Of a stretch of 64,000 bases of DNA, positions 20,579-29,536 are shown one piece after another. Position 1 is the stretch's first letter. Each line of letters begins with the position of its first letter. The DNA is from Tranzscheliella williamsii. Its lineage: Eukaryota > Basidiomycota > Ustilaginomycetes > Ustilaginales > Ustilaginaceae. Where the stretch lies: contig JALBYF010000036.1 of NCBI GenBank assembly GCA_023212725.1, forward strand, positions 62,001 to 126,000, given 5' to 3'. The translations under genes were made by a program, and so were the position numbers. The notes beneath the pieces were generated by a model that worked only from the letters and a program-made list of their open reading frames with translations, was not told the DNA's origin and did not search any database.

Positions 20579-22324
20579 ATGCTCAGATCAGCCGCCGCCT
20601 CTATCGCGGGGCCGTCTCGGCTGCCTGCAGCTCGGAGCCTGTACACGGCGGCCAGGCCACCGCGCCATCGCAGGCCGCAGACGCTGCTGCCATCGGCTTC
20701 AGCCAAAGGCAAACACCGAGCCATCGATACCTCGACAGGTCCATTAGCATCATGCCCATGTGCGTACGTCCCCGTGCGCGGATATCAAATCTACGTTCGC
20801 ACCATCAGCCCGAAAGGCGACCAGGGAAGGGTCCAGCTCCGGTCGACGCGGAACGGCGTCTTCGGCATGTCCACATCCAGGGGCACCCGTGCCTATCAGG
20901 AAGACACGGCTTCCGTATCGTGTCTCCACGTGCCTGCCGATGAGCTACGCAAGAACTACCTCAAGCTTCATTCTACCTCCAGCTCGGGCTCGGGAGCCGC
21001 CCGCGCCGCATTGCAGTGGGACCCCGAAAAGGCGGGAGGCGACGGACTGGCGGACCAGGTCGCCTGGTTCGGCTGCTTCGATGGACACGGAGGTCAGCAG
21101 GTCTCCAGCTTCTTGAGGGACCGCCTGCACAAGACTTTCGAAAGCGTAGAGACAGATATGGTCACCGATACAGTCCAGTACACCAGAGAACTGGGTGGTT
21201 ACTTCCGACGCTTCACCGGTGGCGTGCTCGAGCGGTGGGTTCGGAAAGAGCGCTTGAAGCCAGTCAGGGCAGGCTCGCCCTCTGGACGCCGAGCACCGCC
21301 TACCAAGACGCCGCTTACCTCCTCGGCCTCGGTGCAAGAGGCTGGGCAGGACTGCACATCTCCGGGCTCGCAGAAGAGCAGCGAAGAGACACAGGTCGAA
21401 AAGTTGTCGGACCCCGAAACGTTGTCGGACATGCTGAGCCACAACAATGACCAGAGTAACTCCGCTGCTCAGCCCACGAGCCAGACCCTCATAGAACCGA
21501 CAAAACGAAGTGGTGCGATCCAAGTGGGAGGGACAAAGGATGTCGTTGTCCCGGACGGCGGGCTGGACAGCTGGGCGTCTACGATCGAGCGGATCGCGCC
21601 ACCCGACGGCATGGAGAAGGAGTCGATGACGATGGCGGAGCGACTCACCCTGGCGTGGCTCGTCGCGGATCGGCAGATCCAGTCGTCACCGGCGCTCGAT
21701 GTGGGCGGCAGCACGGCGTCGGTTGCGCTGCTGCATTCTCTCGACATGCCCACGACGCCGTGGTACTCGTCCGAGTACGTCGGTGTGCATATCGCGCATG
21801 TGGGCGACACACGGGTGCTGCTCTGCTCGGCCAAGGACGGCAAGGCGCTCCCCTTGACGAGCTATCACCATCCCGACGACCGCGCAGAGTCGGAGCGGCT
21901 GCGCAAGATGGGCGCCGGCATGATCACCGATTCCTTCGGCGAAGCGCGGTGGATGGGCGCCCTGGCCAACACGCGCTCCTTTGGCGACTCGCGCTTCAAG
22001 AAGCTCGGCCTGACCGCCGAGCCCGAGGTCTTTTCACAGGTGGTCAAGGGGAGCGACTACGGCTTTCTGGTCGCCTTCAGCGACGGCATCGGCGGCGTCA
22101 TCTCGGATCAGGAAGTGGTCGACCTCTGCAGGGACTCGCACCACCCCAGCCAAGCCGCACAGAAGGTGCTCACATTCGCCGAAGAGCTCGGCGCGCAGGA
22201 CAACTGCACCGTCCTCGTCATCCCGCTCAGCGGCTGGGCCAACGTCGGAGGACAGGACACGACCCGACAGAGGCGCGAACTGCGCAAGTCCAAGATCGAT
22301 CTCTTCAGAGACCATCGCCAATAA
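20579..22324 (+). CDS. PP2C-type protein phosphatase, mitochondrial PTC6-like
   Basis: I use ATG 20579 (581 residues). It begins MLRSAAASIAGPSRLPAARS, an Arg/Ala/Ser presequence, whereas the longer frame from 20354 has an unrelated leader. PP2C motifs appear in order: SRGTRAYQEDTAS near 100, GCFDGHGGQQ near 165, VGDTRVLL near 405, ANTRSFGDSRFKKLG near 463, VAFSDGIGG near 498 and DNCTVLV near 541. These supply the metal-binding Asp residues of a Ser/Thr phosphatase. The match to fungal Ptc6, a mitochondrial PP2C, is from motif context and presequence. An insert of roughly 150 low-complexity residues sits between the DGHGG block and the second half of the domain. The gene is divergent from CBP3-like. 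Confidence 0.85.
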   Translation: MLRSAAASIAGPSRLPAARSLYTAARPPRHRRPQTLLPSASAKGKHRAIDTSTGPLASCPCAYVPVRGYQIYVRTISPKGDQGRVQLRSTRNGVFGMSTSRGTRAYQEDTASVSCLHVPADELRKNYLKLHSTSSSGSGAARAALQWDPEKAGGDGLADQVAWFGCFDGHGGQQVSSFLRDRLHKTFESVETDMVTDTVQYTRELGGYFRRFTGGVLERWVRKERLKPVRAGSPSGRRAPPTKTPLTSSASVQEAGQDCTSPGSQKSSEETQVEKLSDPETLSDMLSHNNDQSNSAAQPTSQTLIEPTKRSGAIQVGGTKDVVVPDGGLDSWASTIERIAPPDGMEKESMTMAERLTLAWLVADRQIQSSPALDVGGSTASVALLHSLDMPTTPWYSSEYVGVHIAHVGDTRVLLCSAKDGKALPLTSYHHPDDRAESERLRKMGAGMITDSFGEARWMGALANTRSFGDSRFKKLGLTAEPEVFSQVVKGSDYGFLVAFSDGIGGVISDQEVVDLCRDSHHPSQAAQKVLTFAEELGAQDNCTVLVIPLSGWANVGGQDTTRQRRELRKSKIDLFRDHRQ

Positions 22325-23176
22325 CCGCTCGCCGATCACCCAAACCACCCGGACCGTCGCAAAATACCCACACCATGCCGGTGCAGCGCGCCACAACATC
22401 AACGGGCCACAACATCAACGGGCGAGTCTGTTCTCCAGCAACGAGAAGCGATTCGTGGGCCGACGTGTTTTACTCTCTCTTATGCAAATGGACACTCTGG
22501 TGATCAACGCAATCGATAAATCATTGCAATTGGAGGAAGCATCGCTCTGTAATCCTACATGTACTGTACAGTGCCAGTTCAGAAAGATTGCACCTACTTA
22601 TTAGACAGACATCACACTCTAGTGCCACAGTGTTTGGGCCACATCTTCGACATATAGTGAGCACATAGCTCACCATGGCAAGTGCCCTTCACAGCACTAC
22701 GTAATCAGCCAACCAGCTTGAGAAACCAATGTGGACGGGGCAGCTTCTTCAGCAAGGCGGGCACAGAAAGTCTGTGTCTAGGCTGAGCAGTGAGAGGAGT
22801 TGCAGAGGAGCGGGGAGCGCAGGGACTGTCCAAGGGCCTCCGCCTCCTCATGGTGCTGAGGGGGCGCGTTGACAGGAAGATACATCGAGGACCAAGCGAA
22901 GGGAGCGCTGAACAAGTCGAGCTCGGCCGGCAATTTCTGCACGGACTCATCACGAGAGACGTCAGAATCATCCTCAAGGCAAGTCAGACGCCTCTGTAAC
23001 AGACCCGCAGCAGCCGGTTGGATTCGAGGATGCAGGCCGAGAATGGAGCACGAGGCGCTCGAAAGGGAGTGAGAAGCAATCTATACTTGTGAAGGACAGT
23101 AAGCGTGTGGTCGCGCAACTTGAGTAGACGCCAGAAAGGATAGGGCTCAAGGGGAGACAGGCAAGAAGGAGTCGGG
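22325..23176. other. Convergent intergenic region with a possible unassigned exon
   Basis: This 852-bp region lies between the ends of the PP2C gene (plus) and a disordered-protein gene (minus). On the minus strand, about 22986 down to 22795, an open frame reads CLEDDSDVSRDESVQKL and ends ...LLCNSSHCSA stop. Its composition looks coding. It could be a 3' exon of the neighbouring minus-strand gene or chance; I cannot place a convincing splice junction. Confidence 0.4.
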
Positions 23177-24565
23177 TCAGGCGAGGGGCGAAGTCGAGCC
23201 TAGATCGGGCATGCGCAGTTTCCAAGGATCGGAAGCAGAGCTGTCGGCCGAGCCAACGGTGGGCTTCGTACCTCTATCTTTCGGGGAGGTGATGATGGAG
23301 GCGGGCCGAACTGACCGATACAGATTTCGGAGGAGGCCGTTGGATTTCTCTTTGACTCGGCCGTGATCCTTATCTGCGTCCGTGGCAGAAGTAGAAGCGG
23401 CGCCTTGCGTGCTGTGACACTGAATATGTGTGCCAAGCTTGAGCGGAAGGTTGCTCTGCGCCGAATCGGCGGTGAGCGTGTGACCGCTCAACCAGTGCGC
23501 GTGTCCGTCGCTGCCGTCCTGCAGTTCACTTTCGCTGCTCTTTGCCAATCTGTCTTCTGTCGGGCTTCTATCCATGACCGTCGATGACCGGCCCAGAAGG
23601 CGGAACAGTCCCGAGCTGCGCTTCCGACTGGCATTGGCCTGCGCAGTATCCTTCGCCATCTCAGAATCACTCGCATTGCTTTCAGACAGAGGCGCCCGTC
23701 CTATGCTCCATCGGTAGCGACGGCGACTTCTAGGCCCGTTGGATAAGACTTGCAGTTCGTGTTGTCTTCGATCTTCCGCCTCCGTTTCGCCGCTTGGCTT
23801 GGTCGCGCTTTCACCGCAGTGCGAGGCAGGCTTGTTCGCCAAGTTGACAGGAGCTGCGCTTCCCAGATGGCCGTTGCGTTCCGCTCCTGGCTGGGACGTT
23901 TTCAGGGTCCAGCTCGCTGAGGCACGTTCGGCTCGGTTCACACCCCTGTCCTCGAGGTGTTCACCAGTGGCTGAGCTCGGGTTGAATGCCTGGTGGTAAA
24001 GTGCCTTGAAAGCGTCAGTGCCGCTATACAGACCAACACTGCTTTCCGATACAGATTTGCGTGCTCCTTTTGCTGGGCTAGCTGGCTGAGCTGAATGGAC
24101 ATCGGAGCAAGGTCGAAAATCCTGAATCATAGAACGGTCCTTCTTGCGAAAGTCGAGCTTGGCGATCCTGTCGTTCTGTTTGACCGACGAATCGAAGGAG
24201 ATCTTCGAGCGAAGCGACGGCGAGGTCCTTGTTTCGCTCTTGTCACGAGCGTGGCGTGCAAAGCCGTCTTGATGCATGCTTGGGCTCAGCGAGCGGCCCA
24301 AACAAAAGGTAGAGTCGAGCTGTCGAGAGAGATCGCTTAAATGACCTTCCGAAAGAACCTCAGAGCTGGCACGACTCAGCTCCGATGTGCTTTCATGAGG
24401 CAGCGAGATATATGGCAACGACGACGAAGACCGGCCCAGCTCGCTACCTGGCTGGGCAGCCGCTGTCTTGGGCTTGCCGGCTGCTACTTGCGGTCTGCCG
24501 TTTTCACGCTTGCTTTCCTCCAACAAGGAAAAGGGTCCTGAGTACTGTTGCTGGACAGTGGCCAT
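23177..24565 (-). CDS. Disordered Ser-rich protein with duplicated amphipathic motif, unknown function
   Basis: ATG 24565 opens a 462-residue frame (MATVQQQYSGPFSLLEESKR). It is Ser/Arg/Asp-rich throughout with no recognisable domain, signal peptide or membrane segment. Two copies of a short basic amphipathic motif stand out: KRSSGLFRLLGRSS and EKSNGLLRNLYRSV, about 95 residues apart. They share S-x-G-L-x-R-x-L-x-R-S and could be membrane- or protein-binding helices. Serine clusters of the type RSxS suggest phosphorylation. The frame ends at 23177, but a possible further exon lies downstream. I do not recognise the family; it may be limited to smut fungi. Confidence 0.6.
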   Translation of the reverse strand: MATVQQQYSGPFSLLEESKRENGRPQVAAGKPKTAAAQPGSELGRSSSSLPYISLPHESTSELSRASSEVLSEGHLSDLSRQLDSTFCLGRSLSPSMHQDGFARHARDKSETRTSPSLRSKISFDSSVKQNDRIAKLDFRKKDRSMIQDFRPCSDVHSAQPASPAKGARKSVSESSVGLYSGTDAFKALYHQAFNPSSATGEHLEDRGVNRAERASASWTLKTSQPGAERNGHLGSAAPVNLANKPASHCGESATKPSGETEAEDRRQHELQVLSNGPRSRRRYRWSIGRAPLSESNASDSEMAKDTAQANASRKRSSGLFRLLGRSSTVMDRSPTEDRLAKSSESELQDGSDGHAHWLSGHTLTADSAQSNLPLKLGTHIQCHSTQGAASTSATDADKDHGRVKEKSNGLLRNLYRSVRPASIITSPKDRGTKPTVGSADSSASDPWKLRMPDLGSTSPLA

Positions 24566-24965
24566 GTTAGAAACACTATGAAGGACAACTTCTGTCCTGG
24601 GATGGGGGTGTCGATACGGCTCAGCGCTGCTGGGGCATGTATGTACTCAGCCCTAGATCAGCAACCATCTTGCCCAAGTCTATTAGGAGAAGAGCGAGGT
24701 GCCTTTGTAGGTCTGTGGCGCTATACTCACCAGCCATCTAGATCAATCTGCAAGAGACCAACTTGGACATGCGGCTTCATGAAATGGTCGGTTGGTCGGG
24801 GGACATAATGCTGGTGAGTGGGACCCACACTACGGCAGGAGGTTGGTCCCAAAACAGACACTGTGGCATCACTTATAGCACTGAGTGCATTTTACCTCAT
24901 CTCCGGCCACTATCTCTGGCCTCGAGAGCCGCCTGATTTCGGCCTAGGCGGGAGGAGCCGCTTCC

Positions 24966-25012
24966 CATGCCGTGCCGTGCCGTGCCGTGCCGTGCCGTGC
25001 CGTGCCGTGCCG
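24966..25012. repeat. Pentanucleotide microsatellite (CGTGC)n
   Basis: Eight perfect CGTGC units from 24971 to 25010 are preceded by one variant unit (CATGC). The array lies in intergenic DNA between two divergent genes. Confidence 0.95.
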
Positions 25013-26095
25013 CCTCATCCTCACGCTTCCCTCTTCGAAGAGTCACAGTAGTAGTCCGGCTATCACAACACTCGCTACACTGTGGATGCAGGAATCGGGT
25101 CCGAGTGTTATTCAGGCCTAGCTCTGGATCTGCAAGATGCTCTGATGCGGGAGAAGGGGTGGTTGTTCTGGAAAGTGTCGCGGTGAGGCTCACTAGAAGA
25201 TGTCACCGAAGCCCCTGCGTCAAGCCAACAGCCACCAACGCTGTTGTGAAAGTCAGATCCTTCTCGGATCTAGATCGGGTTACGCTGGTCTTCCCGATGG
25301 CGATTCAGAACGACGCGTTGGCTTCTCGCGCCGTTGGGATGAGAAGTTTCGACTTGCTTATAGCGGACGAACGCGTAGATGGTTGTATCCCGCACTCACT
25401 ACAAATTCGAAAAGCCTTGTTGGAGGGTGTATGGGCCTTTGCGCGTTTCGGCGTTCAAGCTGGAGGGACCACAAAGCGTTGGTGCTTACCATGTCGTTCT
25501 GATCCTACCCATCTGTGCTTCGTCCGCATCTTCATGAGTAGCGCCGCCTGTAGCTGCACTTGGTGAGCAGAGCGTGGCCGGCGAAGCCAACAATATAATG
25601 TGATACGCGTCTCAGACCACTTGCAATAGCACCTAGTAATCCTCATGGGCAAGCTGTCACAGAGCTTTAAACGCGTAAAATTTTGGAATTTATCGGGTAC
25701 AAAGTGGAGCAAGCAAAGCAAGCGGGCCAGCAGCAAGCTAACTAGCTGCTCTTCCAGCTTGGCCTGTCGAGCGGACCGGCTCACCAAGCATTGCAGCTAC
25801 CACATGAGCTGGCCTTTGGCTGGCATATCGTGACGTCGGCGAGGTGGTGTGAGGGCAGGCGGCTTCGCAAAGCCAAGGAATCGTTTGCTCTGCATATGGC
25901 GTGGGAGAGGGAGGTGGAAGGATAAGACCCGTATTTTTGTGCGTCGAGGCGGCTGGCTGGCTGGCTGTTGGCTATGGCGGATGCTGGTAGACTTGTCGTG
26001 CTGGTGTGGGTCGGCGCAGCTCGTCGCTCCTCAAGTCACCTCCCTTCCTTCCCGCTGGAGTAAATTTGCGATCCTACCCGCTCGGTCTGCTTTCT

Positions 26096-26170
26096 TCATC
26101 ACCACTCCGCTACGCTCTCCTCATTACTACTCCGCTACGCTCTCCTCATCACCACTCTGTTACGCTCTTC
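26096..26170. repeat. 25-bp tandem repeat, three copies
   Basis: Three adjacent 25-bp units (26096-26120, 26121-26145, 26146-26170) share the form tcatcaccactccgctacgc plus tctcc with a few substitutions. They lie 219-293 bp before the ITC1-like ATG in a pyrimidine-rich leader or promoter. Confidence 0.9.
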
Positions 26171-26388
26171 TCATCCTATCTGTCGTCTGACCCACTTGTC
26201 CCCGCATTGATCACCATCGCTGCCATCTTCAGCAACGTTCTGCATCAGCCAGCAGCCATTCCACAACCAGCCGGGCGCCAAGATCATCCTCATCCACCCG
26301 CCTCAGCTGCCTTGTCGATCCATGCCTCCCTTCTAAGTGTCGCTCGTTCATACTTTGCACCCTCGTCCTCGTACCGCCGGCTGCCACC

Positions 26389-29376
26389 ATGCCCCTTGTC
26401 AGAAGGAAGGTGGTCGAGCTGGTCCCGCCTCCCCATGCGGCTGGCTCCGACGATCCCGATGTTTTCTATCTGCAGGCAACCGGGGAAATCTTCCCCGACT
26501 ACGAGACGTACGCGAACAGGCTCACCTTTTACAATCAGAAGCTGTTCCAGTGCGAGCTCACCGGAAAGATCAACCTTACCTACTTCGAAGCCCTCAAGAG
26601 CGAACGCAACGAGGCCATCGCTCTGCACAAGATCTTCCCCGAACAGCTCAAAGCACCCGTGCTCCGCTCCGTACAGTTCCAGGTCACAGGCCGCTTGGAT
26701 CATCTCGTCGACAAGGTGTACGACCGCTTCAAAGATAGGTACTTCCCCAACGAGCACATGTTTGTCGAAGTCAGTGGCGACAAGTACTATGGCCGCATAA
26801 AGCATATTCACCCCCCTGCTAACCTCTCGACAGCATCCGCCAACGGCCATGGGTCTAGCACGGCAATGAAGGAAGAAGAAGACCAGGACACAGATGACGA
26901 AAAGTCTTCAGCGGCGGTATCAGTAGAGTACCACCGGATCGGCACCAATCTGACCATGGAGCTGGAAGAAGCATTCAAGCTAGACAATCCTGCCGAATAC
27001 AGCTACGAAGTGGAGCTGCTGGACGATGACGACGCACCGACCGGCACGGTTCACAGAGTGACCGCAAACAGGCTCAGTCGAGACCGCCTCGCCTTCTCCA
27101 AGACAATCCTCCGCAAGTACATGCGCGACTGCATCGTCAGAGCCGCCAACATCGGCGCTGAATGGCGAGTGAAACAGTGGCTTGCCGTCAAGTATGGCAT
27201 CCCGACCGAACCGACCGATGAAATTACGCTAAAGAACGAAGCTCTGAAAGACGCCAAGCTTTCTAAGCGCAAGAAGTACCTCACCTCGGATGCTGAAGAC
27301 TCTGCCGCCTCCACTACCAAGAAGAGCAAGGGCGATAATAAGAAGCAGAGCGCCTCGGCCAAGAAAAAGGCCGACGAAGCCGAAAAGGCCGCCATGGAGC
27401 AGGCCAGAGAGGAAGAGCGTCTGCGTAGGAAACACCTCAAATATCCGATAGACGACCTCGAGCTCGATCCGATCTCGAATCGAGAGCTTCTATTCAAAGT
27501 GCCTGGCGAACTGCCAAGGCGCAAGGAACGGCCGGTCGCCGTACGCGGCCCCGAGGCCTTGCACGTGCCCGCTGATACCTTTGAAGTTTTCATCGATACC
27601 TACTACTTTCTCACGGCGCTCGGCAAGCCGCTCCTGCTCTCACCGTTCACGCTGGACGAGTACGACCAGGCGTTGCACCATCAGACGCACAAGCCAGCAT
27701 GCAACATTATCAATGAGATCCATGGCACTCTGCTCAATGTGATCATCCGGGACAGTGGCGCCGCCGCCGCGCAGCCAAAGCCGGTGGTGTCAGCGAGTGT
27801 CGAGCCGTCGACCTCGACGCCTGGCAGTGCGCAGACGGGTGGCGACGAGTCTAGCAGCGAGGCTGCCTCGGACGTGGACGAGCTGGATGCCGAGACGAAC
27901 GGCGCGGGCGCTTCGGGCAGCGTGGATGGCGACGCTTCGTCGACCACGGCGATCCTCGATGCTGCGCGCGCGCTGGGCGCCGGGTGGGAGACACGTACGC
28001 TGCGTGCCGACCGCGGCCGTGACGGCTGGGAACACTCGCTGGTAGGCATCATCGCGGCGCGCGCCACGCCGGAAATGCTGCCGCGCATGACCGGCATCCT
28101 GTCGCATCTGACCGGCGTCGAGCACCGCGACGGCTACATTGACGGCGAGTGGGTTGCCACGCCCGGCGGCTCGCCCATCGACCGCTACCCGCTGCTGACG
28201 CTGACGGACAAGCTGCAGATCATCGATTTCCTCTGCCTGCAAGCGGTGGTGACCAAGCCGGTCAAGACGTTTTACGAGGAGTGCGACGCGCAGGTCACCG
28301 AGTTGCGCAAAGAGAAGATCGAGATCAGCAGGGAAAAGCGCAAGCTTGCCGAGGAGCGCGACGAGTTCGAAGGGCGGAACAAGCCGGACGAAACCGAGGA
28401 CGAAAAGGCGCAAGGGGAAAAGGAAGTCGACGCTGATGAGGAGCTGGGCGAGGCGCTGTTGCAGCCAGCGGCGGACGAGCTAGAAGGCGACGAGGAGGGC
28501 TCGCTGTCGTCGGAGGAAGAGGACGAGCTTGCGTCGGACTCGGATTCAGGGGTGGGGTCCGGGCGGTCTGGGCGGGAGGATTCGTTGTTGTCGGACGGGG
28601 GGCGACGGACGCCGGGGTCGCGGCAGGAGGTGCTGCGGATGAAGGCGGTGGAGAAGCGGGCGCAGGAGGCAGCGCGGGCGGCGGAGCAGGCCAAGGCGCG
28701 GGCTGTGCAGCGTGCCAAGCTTGCGGAGCTGAAGGTGGTCAGCGCGGAGCGGCGGCGGCTGGAGGAGGCCGAGGCGCGGCTTGCGCGGCGGGATGAGGTG
28801 CTGGATCGCGAGTTCCGGCGGCTGCTGCTAGCGGCGCGGATGGTGCCCGTGGGGCGCGACCGGTTTGGGGACAAGTACTGGTGGTGGGATGGGGTGGGGT
28901 CGTGTGCGGTGCTCACGGGCAGTGCGGGCGAGCGTGGAACGTATCAGACCGGCCGGCTCTTTGTCCAGGGCGCGCGGCCCGAGGAGCTCGCCGCCCTGGT
29001 CCCCGTCCGCCCGCCCGCATCCAAGTACGCCCACCTGGTCCGGCCGCCGGTCACCCTGGACCGCGTGCTGGCGCGCAAGGCGTCCGAACTCGGCCCCGCC
29101 CGCCTCGCTCCCGGCGAATGGGCCGCCTACACCGACCCAGACCACCTAGACCACCTGCTCGCCTGGCTCCGCATCAAGGGCCACCGCGAATACCACCTCA
29201 AGGCCCAGCTGCTCAAGCTCCGCCCCTACCTCGCCACCGCCCTCCGCAGGCGCGCCGCAGACCACAACCCCTCCCTCCGCGACCCCTTCGACCCCCTCCG
29301 CCGCTCCGCACGCAAGCCAGACCCGCCCCGCCCCAGCTACCTCGCCTGGAAGAACACCCTCGACCGCGCCAAGTAG
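26389..29376 (+). CDS. ISWI-complex subunit, ITC1/ACF1-like (WAC, DDT, WHIM)
   Basis: This single exon encodes 995 residues with a strong start context (gccaccATG). The N-terminal WAC domain lies at about 20-130, with DVFYLQATGEIFPDYETY and FQCELTGKINLTYFEALKSE. A DDT domain follows at about 393-455 (FEVFIDTYYFLTALGKPL). A WHIM segment at about 600-645 (LTLTDKLQIIDFLCLQAV) is followed by a charged coiled coil and GRDRFGDKYWWWDG near 820-834, the aromatic signature of the WSD part. This order is that of Itc1/Acf1/BAZ1-type partners of ISWI ATPases, which direct nucleosome spacing in the nucleus. There is no PHD finger or bromodomain, as in fungal Itc1. Acidic and Lys-rich linkers separate the domains. 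Confidence 0.9.
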   Translation: MPLVRRKVVELVPPPHAAGSDDPDVFYLQATGEIFPDYETYANRLTFYNQKLFQCELTGKINLTYFEALKSERNEAIALHKIFPEQLKAPVLRSVQFQVTGRLDHLVDKVYDRFKDRYFPNEHMFVEVSGDKYYGRIKHIHPPANLSTASANGHGSSTAMKEEEDQDTDDEKSSAAVSVEYHRIGTNLTMELEEAFKLDNPAEYSYEVELLDDDDAPTGTVHRVTANRLSRDRLAFSKTILRKYMRDCIVRAANIGAEWRVKQWLAVKYGIPTEPTDEITLKNEALKDAKLSKRKKYLTSDAEDSAASTTKKSKGDNKKQSASAKKKADEAEKAAMEQAREEERLRRKHLKYPIDDLELDPISNRELLFKVPGELPRRKERPVAVRGPEALHVPADTFEVFIDTYYFLTALGKPLLLSPFTLDEYDQALHHQTHKPACNIINEIHGTLLNVIIRDSGAAAAQPKPVVSASVEPSTSTPGSAQTGGDESSSEAASDVDELDAETNGAGASGSVDGDASSTTAILDAARALGAGWETRTLRADRGRDGWEHSLVGIIAARATPEMLPRMTGILSHLTGVEHRDGYIDGEWVATPGGSPIDRYPLLTLTDKLQIIDFLCLQAVVTKPVKTFYEECDAQVTELRKEKIEISREKRKLAEERDEFEGRNKPDETEDEKAQGEKEVDADEELGEALLQPAADELEGDEEGSLSSEEEDELASDSDSGVGSGRSGREDSLLSDGGRRTPGSRQEVLRMKAVEKRAQEAARAAEQAKARAVQRAKLAELKVVSAERRRLEEAEARLARRDEVLDREFRRLLLAARMVPVGRDRFGDKYWWWDGVGSCAVLTGSAGERGTYQTGRLFVQGARPEELAALVPVRPPASKYAHLVRPPVTLDRVLARKASELGPARLAPGEWAAYTDPDHLDHLLAWLRIKGHREYHLKAQLLKLRPYLATALRRRAADHNPSLRDPFDPLRRSARKPDPPRPSYLAWKNTLDRAK

Positions 29377-29536
29377 CCCACCACCCCCTCCCACCCCACC
29401 CCCCTTCTGCAATGCCACACTACCGCATCCTTCGCACACTCACGCCCCACAGATCGACTGCACACGTGGCTCCATTGATGCGAATCCGGGGATGAGTGCG
29501 CTGTGAAACACGGCTACGTGCGCGTGGCGGCCGCGG

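Larger units (their letters stand above)
24566..26388. other. Long divergent intergenic region
   Basis: This 1.8-kb region separates the minus-strand disordered-protein gene from the ITC1-like gene. It contains a pentanucleotide array and a 25-bp three-copy repeat, listed separately. The longest frame in it (24967-25566, plus) begins inside the pentanucleotide array and has no domain, so no gene is called. Confidence 0.5.

Noticed and set aside
24967..25566. 199-codon frame starting in the pentanucleotide array
   Set aside because: Its first residues come from the repeat (alternating Pro/Cys/Arg/Ala/Val) and the remainder has no domain.
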